64,000 bases of DNA, taken from positions 124,001-188,000 of the forward strand of contig NZ_JAGPXT010000004.1 in assembly GCF_018070465.1 (NCBI RefSeq), given 5' to 3'. A program made the position numbers and the translations under genes. The stretch is from Micromonospora sp. C95 (GTDB lineage Bacteria > Actinomycetota > Actinomycetes > Mycobacteriales > Micromonosporaceae). Positions 9,142 to 18,470 of the stretch are shown here, in pieces. The notes under the pieces are model-generated. The model ran no database searches. It saw nothing but the letters and a program-made list of their open reading frames with translations, and was not told where the DNA came from. The first letter of the stretch is position 1. Each line of letters begins with the position of its first letter.

Positions 9142-9465
9142 TCATAGAAATGTGAAAGATCCTCTGGTGCGGTGATGAGATCACGCAGGTGTGACGAACG
9201 TCAACAGTGGGAAACAACCGTGACAGGCGGGTCCGGCGGGGTCAGGGATGCTCCCGCGACCGGCGTCGAGTGCCGGCGCCGGGCATAAGGCCGGCCGTCG
9301 AGGCGTTGACCGCGGCAGGTCCGCCAGCAGCGGCCCTCGGCGTGCCGGACGGGTGTCCGCACAGGTTGTCGGGGCGTGCGGCTACGCTCGCTGCGGCGTG
9401 CCCGGGCCGGGCCGACCGCCGACGGCGCGGGGAAGCACATCGCCGAGACCGGGGAGTACGACCAG
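9142..9465. other. Divergent intergenic region between the SGNH hydrolase and parE genes
   Basis: It must hold the promoters of both genes. I see no convincing paired -35/-10 elements, repeat or RNA structure. The frame of parE is open from a GTG at 9376, so part of this stretch could be coding if the TTG start is wrong. Confidence 0.5.
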
Positions 9466-11523
9466 TTGACCGCAGAGCCTGACACCCTGTATGGGGCCGA
9501 CGACCTCACCCACCTCGAGGGGCTGGACGCCGTCCGCAAGCGGCCCGGCATGTACATCGGCTCCACCGACAGCCGTGGCGTGGGCCACCTCGTCAACGAG
9601 ATTCTCGACAACTCGACCGACGAGGGCGTCGCCGGCCACGCCACGAGCGTCGAGGTCATCCTGCACTCCGACGGGTCGGTGCAGGTCGACGACGACGGCC
9701 GGGGTATCCCCACCGACGTGCACGCCCGCTCCGGCATCTCCGGCGTCGAGTTGGTGCTCACCCGCCTGCACGCCGGCGGCAAGTTCGGTGGCTCCGGCTA
9801 CAAGACCTCCGGCGGCCTGCACGGCGTGGGTGCCTCGGCGGTGAACGCCCTGTCCCGCCGCTTCGACGTCACCGTGCGCCGGGGCGGCAAGGTGCACGCC
9901 ATGTCGTTCCGGCACGGGGTGCCCGGCGTCTTCGACGGCGACGGTCCCGACGCGCCGTTCACTCCCGGCCCCGGGCTCCAGGTCGTCGGCGGCATGAAGC
10001 GCGGCCGCCGTACCGGCACCTCGATCCGCTACTGGCACGACCCCCGCTACTTCGAGACCGGCGCCACCCTCGACCACGACGCCGTGCGGGCCAAGCTGCG
10101 CCACACCGCCTTCCTGGTCCCCGGCGTCGGCTACACCCTGCACGACCGCACCACGGAAGGATCCACCGAGGAGCGCTTCCACTACCCCAACGGCCTCACC
10201 GACATGGTGGAGTTCCTCGCCCCGGCCGGCGACCGGCCGGTCTCCGGCACCCTGCTGGTCACCGGCGAGGGCACGTACCGGGAGAACGCCGCCGACGCCA
10301 ACGGCGTCATGCAGTCGAACGTGCAGCGGCGGGCCGAGGTCGAGATCGCCTTCCGCTGGGGCACCGGCTACGAACGCACGGTCGAGTGCTTCACCAACAC
10401 CATCCGCAACGCCCACGGCGGCACCCACCGCAAGGGCTTCGAGCGGGCGTTGGCGCGCACTCTCGCCGACGCCGTACGCAACACCCGGGGCCTGCTCAAG
10501 GCCAAGGAGGACGCGCCAACCCTGGACGACGTGCTGGAGGGCATGACGGCGGTGGTGCACGTGCGGGTGCCCGAGCCGCAGTTCACCTCACAGACCAAGG
10601 ACGAGCTCTCCACCGCCGGCATCACCAAGGTCGTGCAGGGGCTGGTGGAGCAGCACCTCAAGTCCTGGCTGGACGACCGCAAGACGCGCACCGAGGCGCG
10701 TACGGTCCTCCAGAAGATCGTCGACGCATCCCGGGTACGCCTCACCCAGAAGCAGCAGAAGGACGCGGCCCGCCGCAAGACCGCCCTCGAAGGCGCGGCC
10801 ATGCCCGCCAAACTCGTCGACTGCCGCGCCTCGGGCATCGACCGGAGTGAATTGTTCATCGTGGAGGGGGACTCCGCCCTCGGGACAGGTCGACTTGCCC
10901 GTTCTGCGGAATATCAGGCACTTCTTCCGATTCGAGGCAAGATCCTCAACGTGCAGAAGGCCAGCCTTCAGCAGGTGCTCGACAACGCCGAGTGCGCGGC
11001 GATCGTGCAGGTGCTCGGTGCCGGCTCGGGGCGCACCTTCGACCTGTCGGCGCTGCGCTATGGGCGGGTGCTCATCATGGCCGACGCCGATGTCGACGGC
11101 GCGCACATCCGGACGTTGCTGATCACCCTCTTCGCCCGGTACATGCGACCGCTGATCGAGGCGGGCCGGCTCTACGCCGCGATGCCGCCGCTGCACAAGA
11201 TCACGACCAGGGGGCGCAACCCGGAGACCGTCTACACCTACACCCAGGCGGAGATGGAGTCGACGGTGCGCCGGTTCGAGAAGGCCGGCAAGCAGATCGT
11301 CACCCCGGTGCCCCGGTTCAAGGGCCTCGGCGAGATGGACGCCGACGAGTTGTGGGAGACCACCATGAACCCGGCCACCCGCGCGGTGCGCCGGATCACC
11401 CTGGACGACGTCGACGCCGCCGAGCGGATCCTCGAACTGCTGATGGGGGAGAAGGTCGAGCCGCGCCGCAACTGGCTGATCGACTCCGCCGACCGGGTCG
11501 ACCGTGCCGCCATCGACGCCTGA
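9466..11523 (+). CDS. parE: DNA topoisomerase IV subunit B (type IIA, GyrB/ParE family)
   Basis: About 685 residues. The GHKL ATPase domain shows NEILDNSTDEG (catalytic Glu region), DDDGRGIP and the GGLHGVGASAVNALS loop. The transducer follows, and then the TOPRIM domain with EGDSA and DADVDGAHIR metal-binding residues. The EGDSALGTGRLARS form is typical of the actinobacterial topo IV-like subunit rather than GyrB. With the product of the next gene it should decatenate chromosomes. The start chosen is TTG at 9466 with GGGGAG about 9 nt upstream; a GTG at 9376 would add 30 residues of poor family match. Confidence 0.93.
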   Translation: MTAEPDTLYGADDLTHLEGLDAVRKRPGMYIGSTDSRGVGHLVNEILDNSTDEGVAGHATSVEVILHSDGSVQVDDDGRGIPTDVHARSGISGVELVLTRLHAGGKFGGSGYKTSGGLHGVGASAVNALSRRFDVTVRRGGKVHAMSFRHGVPGVFDGDGPDAPFTPGPGLQVVGGMKRGRRTGTSIRYWHDPRYFETGATLDHDAVRAKLRHTAFLVPGVGYTLHDRTTEGSTEERFHYPNGLTDMVEFLAPAGDRPVSGTLLVTGEGTYRENAADANGVMQSNVQRRAEVEIAFRWGTGYERTVECFTNTIRNAHGGTHRKGFERALARTLADAVRNTRGLLKAKEDAPTLDDVLEGMTAVVHVRVPEPQFTSQTKDELSTAGITKVVQGLVEQHLKSWLDDRKTRTEARTVLQKIVDASRVRLTQKQQKDAARRKTALEGAAMPAKLVDCRASGIDRSELFIVEGDSALGTGRLARSAEYQALLPIRGKILNVQKASLQQVLDNAECAAIVQVLGAGSGRTFDLSALRYGRVLIMADADVDGAHIRTLLITLFARYMRPLIEAGRLYAAMPPLHKITTRGRNPETVYTYTQAEMESTVRRFEKAGKQIVTPVPRFKGLGEMDADELWETTMNPATRAVRRITLDDVDAAERILELLMGEKVEPRRNWLIDSADRVDRAAIDA

Positions 11524-11554
11524 TCACCGCGTCTCTCGGAAGGAAAGCTGAGCC

Positions 11555-14038
11555 ATGGCACGCCGCAAGGAGACGAAGGTCGACCATTCCGCGTTCGACC
11601 TGGCCGGTGCGCGGATCATCGACAATCCACTGACCACCGAGGTGTCCGACTCCTACCTGGAGTACGCCTTCTCGGTCATCCACTCCCGGGCGCTGCCCGA
11701 CGCCCGCGACGGCCTCAAGCCGGTGCACCGCCGCATCCTCTGGTCGATGTACGAGCAGGGCCACCGCCCGGACCGGGCGCACGTGAAGTCCGCCCGGATC
11801 GTCGGGGATGCGATGGGCAAGTACCATCCGCACGGCGACGGCGCGATCTACGACGCGATGGTCCGGCTGGCGCAGGACTTCTCACTGAACGTCCCACTCA
11901 TCGACGGGCATGGAAATTTTGGGAGCCCGGACGATGGACCGGCGGCGGCGAGATACACCGAGGCTCGGATGTCGCGGGAGGCGATGCTGCTCGTCGGTGA
12001 GCTGGGCGAGGACACCGTCGATGTCGAGCCCAACTACGACGGCTCACTGACCCAGCCCACCGTGCTGCCGGCGGCCTTCCCGAACCTGCTGGTGAACGGT
12101 GCCGCCGGGATCGCGGTCGGGATGGCGACCAACATGATCCCGCACAACCTGGGCGAGGTCGTCGCGGCGGCCCGGTGGCTGATCCGGCACCCGAACGCCA
12201 CCCTCGACAAGCTGATGGAGTTCGTGCCCGGTCCCGACCTGCCCACCGGCGGCATGCTGCTCGGCCTGGACGAGGTGCGCCGGGCGTACGAGACCGGCCG
12301 GGGCGTGGTGCGGATGCGCGGCAAGGTGGAGATCGGGCCGCTGGAGGGCAGCAGAGGTCGGCAGGCGATCACGGTTGTCGAGTTGCCGTACGGCATCGGC
12401 GCGGAAAAGGTCATCGCCGCCATCACCAACGAGGTGACCAAGACCAAGCGGCTCACCGGTATCGCCGACGTCAAGGACCTCACCGACCGGGAGAGCGGCA
12501 CCCGGCTGGTCATCGAGTGCAAGGTCGGCGTGAACCCGCAGGCACTGCTCGCCGACCTCTACCGGTTGACCCCGCTGGAGCATTCGTTCGGTGTCAACAA
12601 CCTGGTGCTCGTCGACGGGCAACCGCGCACCCTGGGGCTCAAGGAGCTGCTTGAGGTGTTCCTGGCGCACCGCTACGAGGTGGTGACCCGGCGCAGCGCG
12701 TACCGCAAGCGCAAGCGGGAGGAGCGGCTGCACCTGGTCGACGGCCTGCTGATCGCCCTGCTCGACATCGACAAGGTGGTGAAGCTGATCCGGGGCAGCG
12801 ACGACGCCCAGGCGGCCCGCAGTGGCCTGATGCGCCAGTTCAAGCTCTCCGAGATCCAGGCCAACTACATCCTGGACACTCCGCTGCGCCGGCTGACCAA
12901 GTACGACCGGCTGGAGTTGGAGGCCGAGCAGCAGAAGCTGCGGGCCGAGATCGTCGAGCTGTCGACCATCCTCGACGACGAGAACGTGCTCAAGAAGGTC
13001 GTCTCGGACGAGTTGGCCGCGGTGGTCAAGCAGTTCGCCGCGCCCCGGCGGACGACGCTCGTCGACGGTGACCTCAAGGAGGTGCTGGCCGCGTCCGCGC
13101 CGGCCGGTCCGCTTGAGGTGGCCGACGACCCGTGCCAGGTGATCCTGTCGGCCACCGGGTTGGTGGCCCGTACCGCGGCCGAGTCGGAGGAGGCCGCCGA
13201 GGGACGCCGCCGGCACGGCCGGGTCAAGCACGACGCGGTACGCGCCGCGGTGCACTCCACCGCCCGAGGTCGGGTGCTGCTGGTGACAAGTGCCGGCCGG
13301 GCGTTCAAGGTGGACGTGCTGCCGCTGCCGGTGTTGCCGGAACAGGCCGGCACGGTGTCGTTGCGCGGCGGGATGTCCGCCGCCGAGCTGGTGCCGCTGG
13401 AGCCGGGGGAGACCGTGGTCGGCCTGGCGCCGCTGGGTGCTGCCGCGGCGGGTTCACCGGGCCTGGCGCTCGGTACCCGGCAGGGCGTGGTGAAGGTCTG
13501 CGCCCCGGACTGGCCGGTGCGATCCGACGAGTTCGAGGTGATCGGGCTGCGCGACGGCGACGAGGTGGTCGGGGCGACCTGGCTGGTCGACGGCGCCGAG
13601 ACGCTCGCCTTCCTGACCAGCGCGGCTTCGCTGCTGCGCTTCAGTGCCGCGACGATCCGGCCGCAGGGACTCAAGGGCGGCGGGATGGCCGGCATCGCCC
13701 TGCCGTCCGGGGCGCGGGTGGTGTTCTTCGGCGCGGTCCGCACCGACGATCCGGCGCACGGTGAGCCGATGGTGGTCACCTCGACCGGCGCGACGGTGAA
13801 GGTGACGCCGCTGTCGGCGTACCCGGCGAAGGGGCGGGCGACCGGCGGGGTGCGGGCGCATCGGTTCCTCAGGGGCGAGACCGACGTGGTGGTCGGGTGG
13901 GTCGGTCCCCGGCCGGTGGGCTCGACGGCGAACGGTGAGGCGGTGGAGCTGCCGGCGGCCGACCCGCGTCGCGATGGTTCCGGCTTCGCCGTCATGCTCG
14001 GCCCGGCCGTGGTGGGTCACCAGATCGACCGCCAGTAG
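11555..14038 (+). CDS. parC: DNA topoisomerase IV subunit A (type IIA, GyrA/ParC family)
   Basis: An 827-residue DNA-cleaving subunit. The winged-helix/tower core has DGLKPVHRRIL, KYHPHGDGAIYD and AAARYTEARMS, in which Tyr134 is the DNA-linking tyrosine. The C-terminal beta-pinwheel starts near residue 515. No canonical GyrA box (QRRGGKG) is seen, supporting ParC rather than GyrA. It lies 31 nt behind parE with a GGAAGGAAAG ribosome site, so the two are co-transcribed and form the heterotetramer. Confidence 0.93.
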   Translation: MARRKETKVDHSAFDLAGARIIDNPLTTEVSDSYLEYAFSVIHSRALPDARDGLKPVHRRILWSMYEQGHRPDRAHVKSARIVGDAMGKYHPHGDGAIYDAMVRLAQDFSLNVPLIDGHGNFGSPDDGPAAARYTEARMSREAMLLVGELGEDTVDVEPNYDGSLTQPTVLPAAFPNLLVNGAAGIAVGMATNMIPHNLGEVVAAARWLIRHPNATLDKLMEFVPGPDLPTGGMLLGLDEVRRAYETGRGVVRMRGKVEIGPLEGSRGRQAITVVELPYGIGAEKVIAAITNEVTKTKRLTGIADVKDLTDRESGTRLVIECKVGVNPQALLADLYRLTPLEHSFGVNNLVLVDGQPRTLGLKELLEVFLAHRYEVVTRRSAYRKRKREERLHLVDGLLIALLDIDKVVKLIRGSDDAQAARSGLMRQFKLSEIQANYILDTPLRRLTKYDRLELEAEQQKLRAEIVELSTILDDENVLKKVVSDELAAVVKQFAAPRRTTLVDGDLKEVLAASAPAGPLEVADDPCQVILSATGLVARTAAESEEAAEGRRRHGRVKHDAVRAAVHSTARGRVLLVTSAGRAFKVDVLPLPVLPEQAGTVSLRGGMSAAELVPLEPGETVVGLAPLGAAAAGSPGLALGTRQGVVKVCAPDWPVRSDEFEVIGLRDGDEVVGATWLVDGAETLAFLTSAASLLRFSAATIRPQGLKGGGMAGIALPSGARVVFFGAVRTDDPAHGEPMVVTSTGATVKVTPLSAYPAKGRATGGVRAHRFLRGETDVVVGWVGPRPVGSTANGEAVELPAADPRRDGSGFAVMLGPAVVGHQIDRQ

Positions 14039-14109
14039 GTAGCTGCCTGCTCGACAGCGGCGTGCCGGACGCGACCGTCCGGTGCGCCGCAATCCATCGA
14101 CACCTGTCA

Positions 14110-14139
14110 TTGACGTATGACGTATGACGACGATACGTT
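14110..14139 (+). promoter_or_regulatory. Predicted promoter of the CE1 esterase gene with TATGACG repeats
   Basis: TTGACG (14110-14115) and TACGTT (14134-14139) are spaced by 18 nt, about 115 nt before the start codon. The spacer contains direct TATGACG repeats, which might be a regulator site. Confidence 0.5.
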
Positions 14140-14252
14140 GAGGCTTGCTCGCTGGCGGCCCGACGTGTCGACACCACCATCCACAACGTCGGTGCCTGCG
14201 ACAACGCGCGTCCCTCCCGACGGCGCGTGGTCCTAGTCGAAGGAGTGGATCA

Positions 14253-15635
14253 ATGATTGGTGAGGTTCGTCCCGCCTCTCCCCCCAGGCGTCGGAAATGG
14301 TCGGTCGTGGCGGCGGTCGGTGCGGCTGTCCTGGCGGCCGGCAGCCTCGTCGCCATCAATGCGGCACCCGCAGCGGCGGCGACAGTCGATCCCAACGCCT
14401 GGTATGTGCTGGTCAACCGCAACAGTGGCAAGGCGTTGGATGTGTACGGCTTGGCGACCAACGACGGTGCGCGGATCAGTCAGTGGAGCCGTAATGACGG
14501 CGCGAATCAGCAGTGGCAGTTCGTGGACTCTGGTGGAGGCTACTACCGGCTCAAGTCGCGGCATTCGGGCAAGGTTCTGGACGTGTCGAATGCGTCGACC
14601 GCCGACGGCGCGGCTGTCGTGCAGTGGTCGGACCACAATGGCACGAATCAGCAGTTCCGGTTGGCCGACTCCGACGGTGGTCACGTCCGGTTGGTCAGCC
14701 GGCACAGCGGCAAGGTGGTTGAGGTGCAGGGTGCCTCCACTGCGGATGGCGCGAACATCGTGCAGTACGCCGACTGGAACGGCACCAACCAGCAGTGGCA
14801 ACTGGCCCGGGTCGGCGGGGGCGGCCCCACGTCGCCACCACCGACCGGTGAGCCGGGCGCGGGGTGCGGCCGGACGCCGACGCTCGGCAACGGTACGCAC
14901 ACCATCCAGAGCGGCGGCCAGAGTCGCAGCTTCATCCTGAGGCTCCCCGCCAACTACAACAGCAACACCCGCTACCGGTTGATGTTCGCGTTCCACTGGT
15001 GGGGCGGCACCGCCGGCGATGTCGCCTACGGTGGCGCCGACGGGGCCGCCTGGGCCTACTACGGCCAGCAGGAGCAGTCGAACAACACCGCGATCCTGGT
15101 CGCGCCGCAGGGCATCGGCAACGGCTGGGCCAACTCCGGTGGCGAGGACGTCACCTTCGTCGACGACATGATCCGTCGGATCGAGGGCGACCTGTGCGTC
15201 AACACGACGCAGCGCTTCGCTCTCGGGTTCAGCTACGGCGGGGCGATGAGCTACGCCCTCGCCTGTGCCCGCGCGAACGTCTTCCGGGCCGTCGCGGTCT
15301 ACGGCGCTCCCCGGGAGTTGAGCGGATGCAGCGGCGGTACCCAGCCGATCGCGTACTTCGGCATCCACGGCATCTCCGACAACATCACCAGCGGGCGGTC
15401 GTTGCGCGACAGGTTCGTCCGCAACAACGGCTGCACCCCGCAGAACCCGCCGGAGCCGGCGGCGGGCAGCCGGACGCACATCACCACCGTTTACTCGGGA
15501 TGCAGCGCCGGCTATTCCGTGCAGTGGGCGGCGTTCGACGGCGGTCACACCCCCGGCCCGGTCGACGGCGGTGGCGACAGCGGCGCCAGGACCTGGACCA
15601 AGGGCGAGGTGTGGCGCTTCTTCGCGCAGTTCTGA
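14253..15635 (+). CDS. Secreted esterase with ricin-type lectin domain (CE1/PHB-depolymerase family)
   Basis: A 460-residue exported protein. Residues 1-44 are a signal peptide. Residues about 46-187 form a ricin B-type beta-trefoil with three QxW/QxF repeats (88-90, 134-136, 181-183), a carbohydrate-binding module. A proline-rich linker leads to an alpha/beta-hydrolase of the esterase/feruloyl-acetylxylan esterase type with GFSYGG (Ser327), the FHWWGG oxyanion region and a C-terminal DGGHTPG histidine. It likely deacylates plant polysaccharides or related polymers outside the cell. The ATG has AAGGAG 7 nt upstream; a terminator follows. Confidence 0.92.
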   Translation: MIGEVRPASPPRRRKWSVVAAVGAAVLAAGSLVAINAAPAAAATVDPNAWYVLVNRNSGKALDVYGLATNDGARISQWSRNDGANQQWQFVDSGGGYYRLKSRHSGKVLDVSNASTADGAAVVQWSDHNGTNQQFRLADSDGGHVRLVSRHSGKVVEVQGASTADGANIVQYADWNGTNQQWQLARVGGGGPTSPPPTGEPGAGCGRTPTLGNGTHTIQSGGQSRSFILRLPANYNSNTRYRLMFAFHWWGGTAGDVAYGGADGAAWAYYGQQEQSNNTAILVAPQGIGNGWANSGGEDVTFVDDMIRRIEGDLCVNTTQRFALGFSYGGAMSYALACARANVFRAVAVYGAPRELSGCSGGTQPIAYFGIHGISDNITSGRSLRDRFVRNNGCTPQNPPEPAAGSRTHITTVYSGCSAGYSVQWAAFDGGHTPGPVDGGGDSGARTWTKGEVWRFFAQF

Positions 15636-15642
15636 GTTGAGG

Positions 15643-15676
15643 GTCGGAGTCCCCGGTCGAGGCCGGGGGCTCCGAC
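15643..15676. terminator. Terminator hairpin between convergent esterase and alkB-like genes
   Basis: The arms GTCGGAGTCCCCGG and CCGGGGGCTCCGAC with a 6-nt loop lie 7 nt after the esterase stop. One T-G bulge pair interrupts an otherwise GC-rich stem. Confidence 0.7.
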
Positions 15677-15729
15677 GCGCCGTCCATTGGCTGGCGGACC
15701 GGCCACGGATGGTGACTGCTCGGCGTGGG

Positions 15730-16365
15730 TCAGGCGACGCCGGCTGGGCGGAACTGGACGCTGACCCGGGGGCCGACCGGGCGGGCGGTCTTGGGTATCG
15801 CGTGTTCCCAGGTGCGCTGGCAGGAGCCGCCCATCACCACCAGGTCACCGTGACCGAGCGGAAAACGAAGGCTGGTGCCGCCGCCGCGCGGGCGCAGCAG
15901 CAGTTGGCGGGGCGAGCCGAAGGAGACGATGGCGACCAGGGTGTCGGTGTGGGCGGAGCGCCCCTGGGTGTCGCCGTGCCAGGCGACGCTGTCCCGGCCG
16001 TCGCGGTAGAGGCACATGCCGGCGGTGACGAAGGGTTCGCCGAGTTCGTCGGCGTAGTGGCGGGTCAGTGCCGCGCGGGCGGCGGTGAGCACCGGGTGCG
16101 GTAGTGCTCGGCCGGCACCGTACCAGCAGAGCAGTCGGGGCACGTCGACGTCGGTGTCGTACATGGTGCGTCGTTCGGCCCGCCACGGCACCTCGCGTAG
16201 CAGCACGTCGAGCACCTGGTCGGAGCCGTGCACCCAGCCGGGCAGGTGGTCGACCCAGGCGCCCCGGCTCAGCGGGTGCCGGCGCGGCTGCCCGGCCAGC
16301 GGGCCGAGGGTGGGCGCCGCGTCGGTGACCTCCAGCATCGACGGCTGGTACGCGGTCTGCGACAT
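15730..16365 (-). CDS. AlkB-family Fe(II)/2-oxoglutarate dioxygenase
   Basis: A 211-residue dioxygenase. The Fe(II) ligands are His130 and Asp132 in AWHGDT and His188 in WEHAIP. The 2-oxoglutarate-binding arginines are in RVSVQFR (Arg200, Arg206). The family oxidatively demethylates alkylated bases in DNA or RNA; length and motif order match bacterial AlkB. It is a single gene, convergent with the secreted esterase gene. No Ada-type regulator is adjacent. Confidence 0.92.
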   Translation of the reverse strand: MSQTAYQPSMLEVTDAAPTLGPLAGQPRRHPLSRGAWVDHLPGWVHGSDQVLDVLLREVPWRAERRTMYDTDVDVPRLLCWYGAGRALPHPVLTAARAALTRHYADELGEPFVTAGMCLYRDGRDSVAWHGDTQGRSAHTDTLVAIVSFGSPRQLLLRPRGGGTSLRFPLGHGDLVVMGGSCQRTWEHAIPKTARPVGPRVSVQFRPAGVA

Positions 16366-16571
16366 GCCCGCAGCCTAGCAGGGACTTAGCACACCAGTGC
16401 TACTTGGCTGGTGGCTGCTGCATCCCTCGGTGGCCGCGACCAGCGCGCTCGGTCATGCGGCCGGCGGTGAGGTCATCGCCGGCCGCATGGCCACCGTGCT
16501 GGCGGCGGCGGTGCTGCGTCACAGCATCCTGCGTCTCTACGGCGCCCGCGCGTCCTGGCGGGCGCGGAAGA

Positions 16572-16997
16572 TCAGCTCCGGTACAGGCAGAAGGAGTAGA
16601 GAGTGCGACCGGTGGTCGTGCTGTCACCCCTGGGCTCGAACCACAGCGTGCCGCTGCCCTTGGTGCGATAGCCCACGGCGACGTCCTTCGTGACCTTGCT
16701 GCCCCTGGTGCCGAGCAGCGTGGTGTAGGTGCTGGTGCCGCCCTGCGACATGCGTACCCGGATCGACTTGACCGTGCCCGAGATCTTGTACGTGGCCTTC
16801 ACCCGGGCATTTCCACCCGGCCATCCGGAGTAGCTGAATCCGAGGCCCGTCCCGACCGAGTCGCCCGCCGAGGCACTCCAGGAGCGTACGCAGGTCGCTG
16901 CTTCCGCCTTCGTCGCCATCGGGGCCACCAGGGCGGCGGACGTCAGTAGGGCAAGCGCCGGCATCAACAGGGCCGCTCTTCGTACAGACAAGATCAC
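16572..16997 (-). CDS. Small secreted hypothetical protein
   Basis: A 141-residue protein with a signal peptide (VRRAALLMPALALLTSAAL then an AEA cleavage site near residue 34) and a mature part of about 105 residues rich in G, S, T and K with two cysteines, probably one disulfide and a beta-rich fold. The GTG at 16997 is chosen because GAGGAG lies 5 nt upstream; a longer frame lacks a ribosome site and would spoil the signal peptide. No family recognised. Confidence 0.78.
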   Translation of the reverse strand: MILSVRRAALLMPALALLTSAALVAPMATKAEAATCVRSWSASAGDSVGTGLGFSYSGWPGGNARVKATYKISGTVKSIRVRMSQGGTSTYTTLLGTRGSKVTKDVAVGYRTKGSGTLWFEPRGDSTTTGRTLYSFCLYRS

Positions 16998-17205
16998 ATG
17001 TACTCCTCTGTGACTACACGATGGAGGGTGGATCGGATCGCGGGAGCCGCCGAGAAACGGTCTACAGGCGGTCATCCACCTGGGCGCTGGTCACTGTAGT
17101 CACGGCTTGCCGGCGACAGGTGGCCGGGCTGGCCCCGGCGCCGCGTGGGCGGTGCAGTGGTGGGCGGGGGCGAGCCGAAGGAGACGTTGGCGCCCCGGCG
17201 AAGCC

Positions 17206-17235
17206 TTGCGCGCACCTCGCCAACTGTTCTATAAC
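17206..17235 (+). promoter_or_regulatory. Predicted promoter of trpB-trpA-gntR
   Basis: TTGCGC (17206-17211) and TATAAC (17230-17235) are spaced by 18 nt. The -10 box lies inside the left arm of the inverted repeat 17220-17262, so a bound regulator would block RNA polymerase. Confidence 0.55.
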
Positions 17236-17262
17236 TCTAGACAAGAGTTATAGAACAGTTGG
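17220..17262. promoter_or_regulatory. Perfect 19-bp inverted repeat, probable GntR operator
   Basis: The arm CCAACTGTTCTATAACTCT (17220-17238) is repeated exactly in reverse complement at 17244-17262 around a 5-nt AGACA centre. It reaches from the -10 box to the first two bases of the trpB ribosome site. A GntR/UTRA regulator is the third gene of the operon, so autoregulation is the simplest reading. The mRNA would also fold into a hairpin covering the ribosome site. Confidence 0.75.
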
Positions 17263-17270
17263 AGGTCGCC

Positions 17271-18470
17271 ATGGAAGCTCTGGCACTGCGTGACCCGTCC
17301 GCCGCGCCGGTGGCCGGCCGGTTCGGGCGGCACGGTGGCCGGTTCGTGCCCGAGCCGCTGATAGCCGCCTGCGAGGAGGTCGAGGCGGCCTTCACCGAGG
17401 CGTGGGCGGATGCGGGCTTCCGCAGCGATCTGGCCTGGCTGTTGTCGAGGTACGCGGGCCGACCGACCCCGCTCACTCCGGCCCTGCGACTGTCGGCCGA
17501 ACTCGGCGTGACGGTGCTGCTCAAGCGGGAGGACCTGACGCACACCGGCTCGCACAAGATCAACAATGTGCTGGGGCAGGCGTTGCTGGCGCGCCGGATG
17601 GGCAAGCGGCGGCTGATCGCCGAGACCGGCGCGGGAATGCACGGCGTCGCCACCGCCACCGCCGGTGCCCTGCTGGGCCTGCCGGTGACCGTCTTCATGG
17701 GCGAGCGCGACATCGAGCGGCAGGCGCACAACGTGTTCCGGATGCGGCTGCTCGGCGCGCAGGTCGTGCCGGTGCGCTCGGGCAGCCGGACCCTCAAGGA
17801 CGCGACAAGCGAGGCGATGCGCCACTGGGTCAGCGCCACGGAGGACGCCTACTACTGCGTGGGCTCGGTGATCGGGCCGCACCCGTACCCGTGGCTGGTG
17901 CGCGAGCTACAGGCGGTCATCGGCCAGGAGGCGCGACACCAGTGCGCCGAGCAGTTGTCGGCCGGCACACCGGATCAGGTCGTCGCCTGCGTCGGTGGTG
18001 GCTCCAACGCCGCCGGCACCTTCGCCGGCTTCGTGGAGACGCCGGCCCGCCTGGTGGGGGTCGAGGCGGCGGGCGGTGCCGGCGCGGCGCTGGGTGAGGT
18101 CGGCGTCCTGCACGGGTTCCAGTCGCTGTTCCTTCAGGACGAGCAGGGCCAGATCCGCGAGGCGCACTCCGTCGCGGCGGGCCTGGACTACCCGGGAGTC
18201 GGGCCGGAGCACGCCCACCTGCGTGACCTCGGCCGGGCCGAGTACGTCACCGCCACCGACCAGGAGGCCCTGGCGGCGGCGGTCCGGTTGGCCCGCGCCG
18301 AGGGCATCGTCCCGGCGATCGAGTCGGCGCACGCGCTCGCCTGGGTCGTCCGGGCGGCCGGCACCACCGACCTGCCCACCGGCAGCAGCGTGCTCGTCAC
18401 GCTCTCCGGCCGCGGCGACAAGGACATCGCGACCCTCATGGCGTACCTGGGCGACGAGGAGGCGCGGTGA
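17271..18470 (+). CDS. trpB: Tryptophan synthase beta subunit paralogue with altered active site
   Basis: A 399-residue PLP-dependent TrpB-family protein. The PLP lysine is Lys96 in HTGSHKINN, the phosphate loop is VGGGSNAAG, and the catalytic Glu118 is in ETGAG. Two positions differ from ordinary TrpB. The glutamine after ETGAG (Gln114 of the Salmonella enzyme) is Met123, and the aspartate of the QxADGQ loop (Asp305 of Salmonella) is Gln292 (QDEQGQ). Both line the serine/aminoacrylate pocket, so substrate or rate may have changed. The ATG at 17271 has GGAGG 5 nt upstream. No other trp genes are nearby except trpA, so this is probably not the main biosynthetic copy. Confidence 0.9.
   Translation: MEALALRDPSAAPVAGRFGRHGGRFVPEPLIAACEEVEAAFTEAWADAGFRSDLAWLLSRYAGRPTPLTPALRLSAELGVTVLLKREDLTHTGSHKINNVLGQALLARRMGKRRLIAETGAGMHGVATATAGALLGLPVTVFMGERDIERQAHNVFRMRLLGAQVVPVRSGSRTLKDATSEAMRHWVSATEDAYYCVGSVIGPHPYPWLVRELQAVIGQEARHQCAEQLSAGTPDQVVACVGGGSNAAGTFAGFVETPARLVGVEAAGGAGAALGEVGVLHGFQSLFLQDEQGQIREAHSVAAGLDYPGVGPEHAHLRDLGRAEYVTATDQEALAAAVRLARAEGIVPAIESAHALAWVVRAAGTTDLPTGSSVLVTLSGRGDKDIATLMAYLGDEEAR

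Noticed and set aside
7307..9217. 636-codon minus-strand ORF covering the SGNH hydrolase
   Set aside because: Wrong frame of the same region; the GDSFISGEGAG frame has the signal peptide and catalytic motifs.
9376..9465. GTG at 9376 as the parE start
   Set aside because: The 30 extra residues do not resemble the family, and TTG at 9466 has a better ribosome site; not fully excluded.
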